NCBI GenBank assembly: GCA_033816765.1
Contig: CM066287.1
Coordinates: 2,914,001-2,978,000, forward strand
From: Nothopassalora personata
Lineage: Eukaryota; Ascomycota; Dothideomycetes; Mycosphaerellales; Mycosphaerellaceae
Direction: 5' to 3'
Length of the DNA stretch: 64,000 nt
Part shown: in pieces, positions 29,740-40,902 of the stretch
Layout: each line of letters opens with the position of its first letter
Numbering within the stretch: position 1 is the first letter of the stretch
The notes under the pieces: model-generated
Database searches by the model: none
What the model was told of the DNA's origin: nothing
The model's input: the letters and a program-made list of their open reading frames with translations, nothing else
Translations under genes and position numbers: made by a program

Positions 29740-32700
29740 AAAAGTTACTATGTCTTATAGTGTAGTTACTTCTAAGTAAGCGCCGTTTTAATACTCCCGA
29801 ATCTTCTACTAACAGTTTCGTAGGTTTTCTTTTAGTTCCTAGGTATTTTCTAATTCGTCGTATCCCTTCTATTTAATAAGGTATCGCTAACCCTTTTTAT
29901 CTAGGATTTTTTCGACTTTAAATTCGTTTTCTACTTCCGGCTCGAAATAGAAGCTCTCTTAGTAAGGTGTTCTAGCGTCTGCGGATTCTAGCTTAGAGAT
30001 ATAGAAGACTAGGTGGATTTTTGCGTTAGGTGGTAGTCGTAGTCGATAGTTAACTAGTCCTACGACTTTATCGATTAAAAATGGTCCGACCTTAACGTGA
30101 TCCAGTTTCTTAGTCTATCTTCTTATTCTTAAGTTTTTTATAAGGAGATAGACCTTATCCCCCTCTTTTAGTAGAGGTGCCATTTTTCTCGTGTCCTACC
30201 GTTATTAAGATAGTTTTCGTTATGCATCTTCGATTGCCTTGCGTGTTTCTTTATGCACTTCCTTAAGAGTATCCGTCGTTACGATTGCTCTCGCGGCCTA
30301 TGGATAGGATCTAGGTGTTCCAAATAGGTTAGGATCTTTACTAAAGTTCGCATAAAATGGCGTCGTTAAAGTTGTCTCCGATTTGTGGTTGTTTAGTACA
30401 ATCTACGCTATTAGCAGTAATGAAACCCAGTTGTCTTATACATAGTTAATGTAGTGTCGTAGGTATTGTTCTAGCGTTTAATTCATCCTTTCGGTTTATC
30501 CGTCTATCTCCGGATAATATGCTATTAATAGCTTATGTTTAATTCCGATCGTTCCTATAAGCGTCTTCTAGTAGTTTAATGTAAATAGCTTGTCTCTATC
30601 CGTTATAAACGCTTAAGGGAATCCGTGGTATCGGATAAGTCTATCTAGTACGAGGTATCCGAGCTACTCTACATTGTATGTTTCCGATGTAGGAATAAAG
30701 TGTACGTATTTTATAAGTCTATTAACTATAACTAGTATTATGTCGTATGGTTACTTCGTAACTTGATCTTTTAACGGTAGGAGTTTTGTAATAAAGTCTA
30801 TTGTAACTTCGTCCTATAGCTTCGTCGGTAGTGTCCTAAACTATAGGTAACCGTATTTTGCATGTCTCGTAGCCTTGTTTCGTTAGTAGTGTACGTATTG
30901 TTTAATGTAGCGTAACACCTTAAGTCTTATCTATAGAAATGAGAAACTGCGCTATATTAGGTCTATAGTTTTCAAAGTTCTAGGGTGTCTATAAGTTAGT
31001 CCGTTGTAATGTTGTCGTATACATTCTTCTTCTCGATCCTTCGGTACTTAGTATTTCCCTTGCGATATAGGAAACTATTCGTCCTTATCGCCTAGTATCC
31101 GTACGATGTTGTTAAATTCTCTCGTGTTTGTACTAAGACTTCCGTCGGGGTTTGTCCTTAGTATCTTGTGTTACACTAGTTCTTTTCCTTCTATGTAGTC
31201 GCTTCTTCGGCTTAGCGCGTCGGCGCGGCCATTCTCTCTTCCTAGAGTATATTTAATTTCGAACTTATACTGTCCTAGCAGCTCCGACTAGCGGGCTTGC
31301 CTTCGGGTAAGTTCTTTCGTCGTTATAAAGTACGTAAGATTCTTATAGTTAGAAAGAATCGTTAACTTCGGTAGGCCCTCGATATATACTCTCTAATGTT
31401 GTATAGCAGCAATAATGGCTAGAAGCTCTTTATTATGGATGTCGTAGTTCTGTTCCGCTATAGTTATTTTCCGGGAGTAATAGGCTACTAGGTGTCTCTA
31501 CCCATCGTATGTCTACGTTAGACACGCGCCTATTGCTATATTAGACGCATCGGTCTCGATGTAGACTTCCTTACTACTATCGAATAGTCGAAGCGTAGGG
31601 GCTAAAGCGCATTGTTCCTTAAGTTTCTTAAATGCTTCAATCTATTCCTTTCCCCATTTCTAAGTAACGTCCTTTCTTATAAGCATCGTTATTAGTGCTA
31701 CTGTCTTTAAATAGTCCTTAATGAATTTCCGGTTATAGTTCGTTAGTCTAAGGAATGATTGTACGTCCTTAGCTGTTTTCGGTTCTAGCTACTCTCTAAT
31801 TAACTATGTCTTCGTAGGGTCGATCGTTATCCCTATAGTGCTAATAATAAAGCCTAGAAATTTAACTTCTTTCTTATGGAATTCGCATTTCTCGGGTACC
31901 GTCTTGAATCCTAAATGTGCGAGTCGTTCGAAGACGTCCTAGACTTGTCTTATGTGTTTCTATAGGGATCCTTTCGTGTAGACTAGTATGTCGTCTATAT
32001 ATGCAATAACGCATACGTCGAGTAGGTCTCTAAGTGTCTCGTTAATAAGGTCCTAACAGGATGCGGGTGCGTTAGTTAATCCTATTAGCATAACTAAGAA
32101 TTCGTAGAGTCCGTATCTTGTTCTAAAAGCGGTCTTCCATTCTTCTCCTTCCGCTATTCGTATAGCGTAGAAGGCATCTTGTAGGTTAATCTTCGTGTAC
32201 TAGTCTAATCCGGTTAATCTGTCTTATGCTTCTTCAATATTAAGTAGCGGGTTTCGGTTCTTAATCGTAATCTCGTTTAACTTCCTATAGTCTTATACGA
32301 GTCGTAACTTCCCGTTTGCTTTTAGAACGAACATGCATAGAGTTCCTATACTCGAGGTAGATCTTCTTATCTATCCTTTAGCTAGCTTCTCCTTTAGCTA
32401 TTCTCGTAGGGTCTATAGCTCTTTCTTAGACATTTAATATAGGGGTCCCTATAGAGGCTCTTTCCCTAGCTAAATGTTGATCTTATAATCCTATAGGCGG
32501 TGCTTAGGTAAGGTGGTTTTGCCTCTCTCCTCTTTAAAGAGTCGCGACTACTTACGGTACTCCTTAGGAATACTTAACTCTAAGATGTTAGTATTCTTTG
32601 ATGGTACGTTACTTCTATTACTTCTAGTAACTTCGTAACCCGGCGGCCCTACGCTAGTGTCTATCCCGGTCGAAGGTAGTTCTTCTGTCCTTCTAGTCGG

Positions 32701-34031
32701 CGTAAGCTATATCTCGTTTAGCTGTTTCCTTACCTTATCTACTAGTAAACGCTACTACTACGTAGGCTAAATGTCGATAACGCAATCGCATTCCCTAAAT
32801 GTGAGTACTCCTCTTCTCTAGTCGATTACTAGATTATACTTTCTTAACTAAGGTATACCTAATACTATGTTATAACTGGCTATATTAGTGACATCTAAGG
32901 TAATATTCTCGTGGTACTATTAGATAGCTAGTGGCAATAGTGTCGTCTCCTATTCTACGCTAGGTAACGATAATTCGTTTACCGCGATTAACTCGTAACC
33001 CCATTTCTTCTTTAGGGTAGCTAACCCGTTTCTTCTTATAAAAGACTCGGAGATAAAATTCCCCGCTACTCCTAAGTCGATTATAACACTAGTCTTGTGT
33101 CCGTTAACGATTGCTTATGTCTAGAAAACTGTGTTTAATGTCGATGCGTGAGCCTAAGTATTGTATAACTCCCTCCGGTCGCTTATTCCTAGGGAGCTAA
33201 TCCTTTTCCCGAATGGTATGTAGTTCGCTATGCTTCGTGCCTAGAGGCTTCGGCTAGAACCTATAGCCCGTTGCCCTATGTCTACACTTATAGTCTATTA
33301 CGTTCCTAGATCTTCTACGTTTCTAAGTAGAGTACGCGTGCGTGCTACACTATGTTACGTAATTCATTCGATATAAATGTTTCTAACGGTGTAAGATATC
33401 CGGTTCCCGTTATTCGGCTTCCTATCGGTAGTCGTTCTATAACGGTAGTTGCTAGATTCTCGGTTGTTTCTATAAGTAGGTATCCCTAGGCCATGCCTCG
33501 TAGGGTGTCGAGTGTCTTGTTAAACTTAATAGAATGTAGCCTCCTTCGTCTACCTATCTTAGGTAGGAATTCCTCGTGCCTTCTTTATAGGTAGATAATT
33601 ATGTCGTATAGTTTCTTAGGTGCATCTACCGTAAAGGTAAGTTGTTCGTTGTCGTCGTTAGTATCGCTCTCTTCTCCTTCGGAGGAATCTTCTTCGCTTA
33701 ATTCTTCCGGATCCTGTTCTTCCTCGATAGTATCTACGCCGCAATATATTCGATTTACGGTTCGAATAGCGAGCGTTGCTCGCATCTTTTAAGGAGTTTT
33801 TACGTCCGGGGTACGACGGGGCTTTTCTCCTTCTCTCAAATTTTGGTCTCGTTCTCGAGACCCGTGTTGCATAGTCTTTGACTCAAATAGCACGTTAATG
33901 GAATAATCAATCAATCTAGCCCGGTAGTTTCTTAACTTTCTTCCTATGGTTCTAGTAACCATAATCCGTTCTATCCTAGGTCCTGATTTTCTTTATTGCT
34001 TCTATCTTCGTTAAAGTAGGATTTATCGATG
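29740..34031 (-). pseudogene. pol: Pol of G2, inactivated by RIP (main part)
   Basis: Minus-strand Ty3/gypsy pol. The protease motif at 33070-33078 reads DLG (family D-S/T-G) followed by VAGNFIS. Reverse transcriptase keeps its catalytic YIDD at 31990-32001. A chromodomain is at about 29810-29945 (PEVENEFKVEKILDKKG, RYLIK, KGYDELENT) with stops at expected Trp/Gln positions. An acidic open stretch at 33585-33785 lies before the protease. The frame is interrupted by many TAG/TAA codons. Its N-terminal side continues beyond G3 at 40903-41302. Confidence 0.75.
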
Positions 34032-34036
34032 TCTAC

Positions 34037-34226
34037 TGACACGGACAAGACAGCAACAGGGCGCAAACGTGTATTAGCCTTAGTATCGAGTAAGTTCTAC
34101 GAAGAAGAGAAGTAAGAAGTCGCGAGAAGCGCGTGATAAGATCGGGCCCGAATCTAGGGTCCGGGCGCGCTAGGGCGCGAGGTCACGTGACACCGAAGTG
34201 CGTCTGTGCAAAGGTAAACCGTGACA
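34037..34226 (-). repeat. 3' LTR of G3
   Basis: 190 bp, TGACACGG..CCGTGACA ends, matching 40708-40897. Confidence 0.95.
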
Positions 34227-34494
34227 CCACCCCCCCTCTCAAACCGCCGTACGCCCTCGTACGCGTGAATCAATCGCCATGGGGTATATCCATCAAACGC
34301 CATTACCCAATTCAATCCAATCCAATCTAGTCTGTCGTGTGTATGTATGAAGTCGAGTGCGAGGAAGACCCTGTGCGTCTGGAGGCAGCAGCTCGCTTGG
34401 GCCGTCGCAACAGAGAGTTGTATATCTTGCCGCAGCAAGCCTCAAGCGAAGACAGTATCACACCGCAGTGTGCCTTGTGTCCACCAACTGTATA

Positions 34495-37400
34495 TCAAGC
34501 CTCAGCTTGCCTCAAGTTGTATCTGCGCTCCGCCGGTGCTTTGTGGGGCTCACTATTGGCAACGATGTCTGGGTCGTCCAGTATCCACCCTTCAGGTTTG
34601 CGCCAACCAGGTGGTGGACCGGCTGCTGACGGGTTCTTGTGATGATAGTCTGCCATCGCCTCCTCGGCACTACCTTTCAGTTTGCTGTAAGGCACCTCTG
34701 TGATAGCACCACCTTCCCAGCGGACGGTGTACTTCACGTGCTTCTTGGCTTTGCCAGTCCACCTGCTGTCCACAATCGCCTCAACCGCGTACTCGTCGGG
34801 TTCGTCGCCGTCTGAAGCCTCGATAAGTGGTTGGCCTTGGCTCTGGTTCGGGAATGGGTCGTCATTCGCAGGTCGCAACACGCTGGTGTGAAAGCGTGGG
34901 TATATGCGCATGCTCTCCTGTAGGTCGAGCTCGTACACATCGGGGTTGACTCTTCGTGTAATCGTGAAGGGACCTGCGTTCTTATGGTCAAGTTTCTTGC
35001 AGGGCCTTCGAGTGCGGATGTTTCTGGTATCCAGCCAAACCTTGTCTCCAATCGCGTATCGTGGCGCGGGCTTGCGCTTGGTGGCATCCGCGTATTTTGC
35101 CTGCGTGTAGTTAAGCTGTGTGATGCAGTGCGCGTTGACATTCTCCATAAAAGATGCAAAATCTTCTGCGTGCCGCTTCGACAAGGCCTGTGCTTTCGGA
35201 AGCTTGGCAGGGGGTCCGGGAGCCTGAGGCAGCACCTCCATACGAGGATTGCGGCCTAAGGTTGCAAAGAAAGGTGATACACCTGTAGCAGCGCTTTGCT
35301 GGTTGTTCAAGGCGAACTCTGCGATAGGCAGCCATTGGACCCAGTCGTCCTGCATGTAGTTGACGTATGCGCGGAGGTACTGCTCCATCGACTGATTCGT
35401 GCGCTCTGACTGCCCATCTGTCTGAGGGTGAAAAGCCGTCGAAATCTTTGTGCGTATGCCGAGTCGTATCATCAGTGCTTTCCAGAATTGGCTGACCCAT
35501 TGACTCCCACGGTCCGACACTGCGGTCTCGAACAGTCCTTGGTCCTTGATCACATGCTTCAGTACTGCGTCAGCAGCCGTTTCAGGGGTCAGATCCACAA
35601 CCGGCATGAGATGCTTCTTCTTAGCTAGCCTGCAGGTGAGGGTGAGTATATTCTCGTATTTCACGCCCTCAGCACTGTAGCTCTCAGGCAACTCCACCAC
35701 GTAGTCCAGTGCTACTTCCTTGTATGCACCGTCAGGGACGGGCAGCTGTCGCAACGCTCCTTGGTAGGCGTCGTGGAAAGCTTTGGACCTCGTGCAGATG
35801 TAACAGTTCTTGACGTACTTGGCGACATCTGCGGCGAGTCCAGGCCAGTAGTACGTACGGGTGAGGAGGTCGACGGTCTTTTCGCGACCTGGATGTCCTG
35901 CAAGCGGAGCATCATGGTGTCTTGCCATAAGCTCTGGTCGTAGATCGTATGGCACATACGTGCGGCCTTGTATCTTAATCAAGGCGCCTTCCAGTTCGCA
36001 GTCACTAAGCGAGATGTGAGCAGAGCCCTCCAGGTTCTGTGGAAGCGTTCGGGCCTTGTCGTCGGCCAACGCCCTCTTGATACCGCATGCCAGATCGTCC
36101 TTAGCGTATGCTTCTTCTATGAGTTCCTCGATGGAAGCTTCATTTGCTTCCAGCACACAGAGAGCCAGGTGATACTGATCTACAGCTGTGCGATGCGTAG
36201 TCATTGCTGACAGTCTCAGGCGCTCGCGTACCTCCGGAGGAAGGTTGCGCGGCTTCAACACTGCTTGTTGCCGGTGTTTCACATCATCCTCATCGTCCAT
36301 GTCTTGTCTGCGACGAGTGAGGCTATCAGGTTTCGTCCCGAGCTTGCCAGGGCGGTATTCGATCTGGAAGTCGAACCCGGACAGGAACTCGCTCCAGCGG
36401 GCCTGTCGACGCGTAAGTTGCTTAGTAGTCATAAACCACTCCAAGCCTTTGTGATCTGTAAGCACCTTGGATGGTGCACTCATCAATTCAGGGCGCCATT
36501 CCTCAAATGCGCGGACAATGGCCATAAGCTCTTTGTCGTAAATCTCGTAGTTGCACTCAGCCGGGTTCATCTTCGTTGAATAGAACGCGATGGGGTGCAG
36601 CTCGCCGTCATCTCCCACTTGAGAGAGCACACCAGCAGTGCATCGGTCTGATGAGTCAGTCTCCACAACACAGGGCTTGGTGATGTCGAAGTGCGCCAGG
36701 ACTGGGCGCTTGCAGAAAGCTGCCTTTAGTGTCTCGAACGCATTTTGGCAGTCGGAGCTCCACACGAAGGGTGCACGGTTCTTGAGTGCATTGCCGCGTG
36801 TGAGATCGGTCAGAGGCATGACGATGCCGGAGAAGTTGTCAACAAATCTCCTGTAGAAGTTGGCTAACCCAAGGAAGGACAGCACATCCTTCAAGCTCTG
36901 TGGTGTTGCCCAATCCATGATAGTCTGGACTTTGGATTCATCCATCTGAATGCCTTTGTCAGTGATGATTAGCCCTAGGAACTTGACGCTCTTCTGGAAG
37001 AAGCGGCACTTGTGAACATCAATCGGAAGTCGCGCGTCGATCAGACACTGGATGATAGTGCGTACGTGCTTCACGTGCTCCTCAAACGAGCCATGCGTGA
37101 ACACGATGCAATCATCCAGGTATGCAGACACGAAGTCATCCAAGTGTCTACACAGGGCCTTGTTGATGTATGCTTGGAACGCGCTGGGCGCATTGCATAA
37201 TCCGAAGGGCACCACCAGCCATTCGTACGTGCCGTACCTGGTGGTAAAGGCTGTCTTCCACTCATCACCTTCCCGGATGCGCAGTTCGTTGAAAGCAGCA
37301 ATAATGTCGAGGGTCGTGAACCACTGGGCACCACTCATTCGTGCTAGTGTCTCACGCACCTGTGGTATCGGATACCTGTTCTTGATAGTGATGGCATTCA

Positions 37401-38580
37401 CTGCCCGGTAATCCACACACACGCGCAAGCCGCCTCCAGGCTTCTTGACAATGATAACAGGGCTAGCAATCTGCGAGGTAGAGCGTCGAATCTTGCCCGC
37501 TGCTTCCTCTTTGTCGACATGGGCTTTGGTGACATCTAGCTCGGGCTTCGACATAGAGTAAGGGCGCTTGAAAGGCAGTTTAGCGCCTTCAACGAATTCA
37601 ATCGCTAGGTCCGATTCTGGTCGATGAGGTGGCAGGCCCTCCGCGACAGTCGGGTCAAATCCGTGCTTCAGGTCCTTCAGCTGTTGAGGCAGCAAGCTCT
37701 CTACTTCTCGCATAGTTGCTTGCTTCTTGTTCATGTAAATAGCTTTGTCTTCAGCAGTCATTGCGCTCAATCGTACGCTAATGTCGTGGAGAAGTTCTTC
37801 GGTCGTGGGTTCTGGTTCATCCGGGTCAAGAGTCCCCATCTCCCAGACCAGGTATCCTTCTTCAAGGTTCTCCTCACATGCCTCGCCGATAGTCATGCTG
37901 GAGACTTGGATCGGAGGCGTCTGGAGATGAGGGATGGCGTGTTGCATGCGGACCTTCGTGCCACCAATAGTCGTCGGGCAGGGGTCGCAGTGCTCAGCAC
38001 AATATTTCTCGGTGAAGGTGAATGTATTCGCCCTCCAATCTGGCACAGGACAGTGCTTCTGAAACCATGGGATCCCCAGAACGAGATCGTAGTCCAGGTC
38101 GGTAACGAAGCAGTTGATTTCTTCTGTGTGTCCGTTCAGATCCAAGTCTGCCTTCACACATTCAGTGGCTTGTCCGGATGCTTCAGGGTTCGCTCCCAAG
38201 CCGATACTCCATGCTTGCGGCAGTCTAGTCCTGGACAGATGCTTCTTAGCAAACGCTGTGCTACAGAAGAAGGACTCAGCGCCTGGGTCCATTAGAATGC
38301 GAGCGAGTTCGCCGCCTACTAGTCCACAGACGACGATGTGAGAGCTCCTAGGAGGGAGATCCATCGCTTGCATAGCATGCAGTGCAACTTCTGGGCTGAA
38401 GATCACCGGCATGTCGTCTACGGCCGTCTCCTGCTGCGCAGGGTTCTTCTTTCCTCCATGTCGATGGTGTAACAACGGTGATGTAACCTTCGGCAGAGGT
38501 GTGACCGCTGGCGGTCTAGGTGGCACTACCTTCGGAGGGTCAGTGCCAGGCGCACTCACTGGCTCCTGGTCGTTGCGCAT
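34495..38580 (-). CDS. pol: Pol polyprotein of G3
   Basis: 1,361 residues from the ATG at 38580. Protease region with DPGAESFF where the family normally has D-S/T-G. Reverse transcriptase with TLDIIAAFNEL and YLDD at 37111-37122 (about residue 487). RNase H with VETDSSD. Integrase with zinc domain (HHDAPLAGHPG..NCYICTR), core (LDYVVELP, SDRGSQW, HPQTDGQSERTNQ), GPF module (AGPFTITRR) and a chromodomain-like C-terminus (VEAIVDSRWTGKAKKHVKY, VRWEGG). The frame is -1 relative to gag, is open upstream of the ATG, and the ATG lies 11 bases after the gag stop. No clean slippery heptamer is seen, so reinitiation or frameshifting are both possible. Confidence 0.93.
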   Translation of the reverse strand: MRNDQEPVSAPGTDPPKVVPPRPPAVTPLPKVTSPLLHHRHGGKKNPAQQETAVDDMPVIFSPEVALHAMQAMDLPPRSSHIVVCGLVGGELARILMDPGAESFFCSTAFAKKHLSRTRLPQAWSIGLGANPEASGQATECVKADLDLNGHTEEINCFVTDLDYDLVLGIPWFQKHCPVPDWRANTFTFTEKYCAEHCDPCPTTIGGTKVRMQHAIPHLQTPPIQVSSMTIGEACEENLEEGYLVWEMGTLDPDEPEPTTEELLHDISVRLSAMTAEDKAIYMNKKQATMREVESLLPQQLKDLKHGFDPTVAEGLPPHRPESDLAIEFVEGAKLPFKRPYSMSKPELDVTKAHVDKEEAAGKIRRSTSQIASPVIIVKKPGGGLRVCVDYRAVNAITIKNRYPIPQVRETLARMSGAQWFTTLDIIAAFNELRIREGDEWKTAFTTRYGTYEWLVVPFGLCNAPSAFQAYINKALCRHLDDFVSAYLDDCIVFTHGSFEEHVKHVRTIIQCLIDARLPIDVHKCRFFQKSVKFLGLIITDKGIQMDESKVQTIMDWATPQSLKDVLSFLGLANFYRRFVDNFSGIVMPLTDLTRGNALKNRAPFVWSSDCQNAFETLKAAFCKRPVLAHFDITKPCVVETDSSDRCTAGVLSQVGDDGELHPIAFYSTKMNPAECNYEIYDKELMAIVRAFEEWRPELMSAPSKVLTDHKGLEWFMTTKQLTRRQARWSEFLSGFDFQIEYRPGKLGTKPDSLTRRRQDMDDEDDVKHRQQAVLKPRNLPPEVRERLRLSAMTTHRTAVDQYHLALCVLEANEASIEELIEEAYAKDDLACGIKRALADDKARTLPQNLEGSAHISLSDCELEGALIKIQGRTYVPYDLRPELMARHHDAPLAGHPGREKTVDLLTRTYYWPGLAADVAKYVKNCYICTRSKAFHDAYQGALRQLPVPDGAYKEVALDYVVELPESYSAEGVKYENILTLTCRLAKKKHLMPVVDLTPETAADAVLKHVIKDQGLFETAVSDRGSQWVSQFWKALMIRLGIRTKISTAFHPQTDGQSERTNQSMEQYLRAYVNYMQDDWVQWLPIAEFALNNQQSAATGVSPFFATLGRNPRMEVLPQAPGPPAKLPKAQALSKRHAEDFASFMENVNAHCITQLNYTQAKYADATKRKPAPRYAIGDKVWLDTRNIRTRRPCKKLDHKNAGPFTITRRVNPDVYELDLQESMRIYPRFHTSVLRPANDDPFPNQSQGQPLIEASDGDEPDEYAVEAIVDSRWTGKAKKHVKYTVRWEGGAITEVPYSKLKGSAEEAMADYHHKNPSAAGPPPGWRKPEGWILDDPDIVANSEPHKAPAERRYNLRQAEA

Positions 38581-38591
38581 ACGACCAGAGC

Positions 38592-40625
38592 CTAGGCTTC
38601 CCCCGACGGCGAAGCCTCCAGCTCAATCAGGTCCTCGACTTGCATGGAAGAGTTCTTCGTAGTGTTGGTGGTGTTGTTACCACCAGACTTCTTGAACTTC
38701 TTGAATGGACACTTTGGAACCCAAGGTCCCTTGTGGTCGGTGCTCTTGCATGCGTAACAGAACACGTCTTCCTTTGGGCGGTTCACGTCCTCCTTCGTGA
38801 GGTTGCGGAAGATCACGCCCTCCTTCTTGGCAGCTTCAAGATCATATTCGCTGCGGATCTTGTCATTGTGGTGGATGTGCTTAGGCTTGCCATCTCCGCC
38901 TCCACGACGGTCAGCGCCACTTCCACCACCAGGAGCACCGCCTCCATTGCGGTTGTTGTTGTTGCCGCCGGGACCTTGAGCGTCGTTCAGGCGCAACTCG
39001 GCGTCTCGCAGATAGCGCTGCATAGCCGTCAGGTCGGTGAATTCTTCGCGGTAAGCGAGCGCTGTCTTTAGCGATTTTTTGAGCTTGTCTGCCATGTCCT
39101 CACAGAGCTCTTCATCTGTCTTGCTGAGGTACATGCCGTGTTCCAGGAATTCTGCGCAGAAGTCGTCGAAACCGCGGTTGTTCTGGTAGCAGTTCTGGTA
39201 CGCCTTCCGATGCTTCTTCATCTCGTGATGTTCTCCGAACGAGTCGTTCAACACTGCCATGAGGTCCTTCCAGGTAACCCCAGGCTTTCTCTTGTGAGGT
39301 CGCAATCGGGCGTTGGCATTGCCAACCACGAATGAGCTGAACACGGTCAGGCAAGCTGAGGGCAACCGGCCACAGACTTCCTCCACCTCCATGTATCCCT
39401 CCATCTTCTCCTTCCATTCTTGGAAGTTCAGTTCGTCCTTCAGGCCAGGTGTGCCTGCTGAGAAGGTCGGAATCTTTCTCGAATCAATGGGGTTGCGTAA
39501 TCCCCCGCCATGCTGCTGTGCTGTAGGGACGGACACCACTGTCGAGGCGTCGTCATCGCCACCATTCACAGTGGAGCTTGTCTTAGGCTTGGGTGTCGGA
39601 AGCTCGACGCCCGGATCATCACCGTCAAGCAGCAGCTCGAGTGCTGACTTCTGACGTGCTGGCTTCGGTGGCGGTATGGGCTCCTTGGGCTTCAGAGCTG
39701 CAATCTGCTCATCACGCTCCTTCACCTGCGCCTGCAGGGAGGTGATCTTGACTGCACCGCGCTCGTTTACACTCTGCAACGTGGCCAGCTCTGTCCGCGA
39801 CTCCTCCAACTCACCAACCAGGTCCGTGTTGCGTGCACGTAGGTTCTGAATCTCGGTAGCTGCCTTAATCTCCAGTGCTTTCAATCTGGTCACCTCTTTC
39901 GCTGTTTCTTGGTCATCGTCACCTAACGCGTTCAAGGTCTCCTGTAACGTCTGCAGTTCGTCCTTGACCCGGTTGTTCTCTGCCTGTAGCCGCTTCTTCT
40001 GATCGGCTAGGTGTTCTGCTCGTGCTTTCAGCCCGAGGAAGGAGATGCGATACTCGTCGAGTACGTCAAGCCAAGCGTCTGGGTTCTTCCGGACGGCTCG
40101 CTCGAGTTCCTCGGCGGTAACTACTTGAAACTCGGAGGGGATGTACCGGGCTCTGTATTCCAGCTCTTCACCCTCATGTCGGTCAATGGGTATCGCGTGC
40201 CGGAAGCTGAGGTTGTCCTCCTTGCGGGCGCGAGTTCCCTGGGCCAGCGTGTCCTCGCCTCCAATTGCGAGTCGCAGGTCCTTCTCAGTTTGACGACGGT
40301 TGTATTCTGCCTGCAGACGCTCCTGGTGCTGCTGCTGTTGTACCCGCCGACGCTCCTCTTGCTGACGAGCCTGCTCAGCACCATCTCGACCCTGAGTCTC
40401 GTCTTGTGTCTCTTGCGCCATCTTGCGCAGTCGTTCTACACCCTGGGTGTCGTCGAAATCCGGATTCCACTCTGACTCGTCTTCCACCTCACGTTGTCCT
40501 TCGGTTAGTGTGCCGTTCTGTCGTTGGCGCGCGTCGCGGAGGAACTTCTTCGTGAGTGGGTTAAGGTTCAGGTTGGGAATGAATGAGGATTCGTCTGCTC
40601 CGAGTGTCGTCTGGTTTGCGGCCAT
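38592..40625 (-). CDS. gag: Gag polyprotein of G3
   Basis: 677 residues from the ATG at 40625 (MAANQTTLGADESSF); the frame is open further upstream but has no ATG. An N-terminal charged segment with a QQEERRRVQQQQHQERLQ run is followed by a long coiled coil (about residues 200-320), a Pro/Ser linker, a capsid-like helical part (FQEWKEKMEGYMEVEEVCG onward), an Asn/Gly-rich basic stretch, and an atypical zinc knuckle CYACKSTDHKGPWVPKC (CX2CX4HX7C). It ends with a Ser/Thr/Asn-rich tail and TAG at 38592-38594. Confidence 0.9.
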   Translation of the reverse strand: MAANQTTLGADESSFIPNLNLNPLTKKFLRDARQRQNGTLTEGQREVEDESEWNPDFDDTQGVERLRKMAQETQDETQGRDGAEQARQQEERRRVQQQQHQERLQAEYNRRQTEKDLRLAIGGEDTLAQGTRARKEDNLSFRHAIPIDRHEGEELEYRARYIPSEFQVVTAEELERAVRKNPDAWLDVLDEYRISFLGLKARAEHLADQKKRLQAENNRVKDELQTLQETLNALGDDDQETAKEVTRLKALEIKAATEIQNLRARNTDLVGELEESRTELATLQSVNERGAVKITSLQAQVKERDEQIAALKPKEPIPPPKPARQKSALELLLDGDDPGVELPTPKPKTSSTVNGGDDDASTVVSVPTAQQHGGGLRNPIDSRKIPTFSAGTPGLKDELNFQEWKEKMEGYMEVEEVCGRLPSACLTVFSSFVVGNANARLRPHKRKPGVTWKDLMAVLNDSFGEHHEMKKHRKAYQNCYQNNRGFDDFCAEFLEHGMYLSKTDEELCEDMADKLKKSLKTALAYREEFTDLTAMQRYLRDAELRLNDAQGPGGNNNNRNGGGAPGGGSGADRRGGGDGKPKHIHHNDKIRSEYDLEAAKKEGVIFRNLTKEDVNRPKEDVFCYACKSTDHKGPWVPKCPFKKFKKSGGNNTTNTTKNSSMQVEDLIELEASPSGEA

Positions 40626-40707
40626 TCGGACTCGGTGTCGCACGCGCGTTTCTGTGCACACGTGGTCGGGGTGATCGCTTGCGGCGATCGAGGGTGGTAG
40701 AACTTAA

Positions 40708-40897
40708 TGACACGGACAAGACAGCAACAGGGCGCAAACGTGTATTAGCCTTAGTATCGAGTAAGTTCTACGAAGAAGAGAAGTAAGAAGTCGCGAGAAG
40801 CGCGTGATAAGATCGGGCCCGAATCTAGGGTCCGGGCGCGCTAGGGCGCGAGGTCACGTGACACCGAAGTGCGTCTGTGCAAAGGTAAACCGTGACA
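40708..40897 (-). repeat. 5' LTR of G3
   Basis: 190 bp, matching the 3' LTR. Gag starts 82 bases inside it. No tRNA-type TGG primer site follows immediately, which may point to self-priming or a different primer. Confidence 0.95.
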
Positions 40898-40902
40898 TCT
40901 AC

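Larger units (their letters stand above)
34037..40897 (-). mobile_element. Ty3/gypsy chromovirus G3 (complete, unRIPed)
   Basis: 6,861 bp with 190-bp LTRs (34037-34226 and 40708-40897) in which I see no difference, and the duplication TCTAC (34032-34036 and 40898-40902). A polypurine tract (GAGAGGGGGGGTGGTG on the minus strand) abuts the left LTR. The gag and pol frames are intact on the minus strand. It is inserted in RIPed G2 and is not RIPed itself. It is related to G4 in layout but clearly a different family. Confidence 0.95.
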
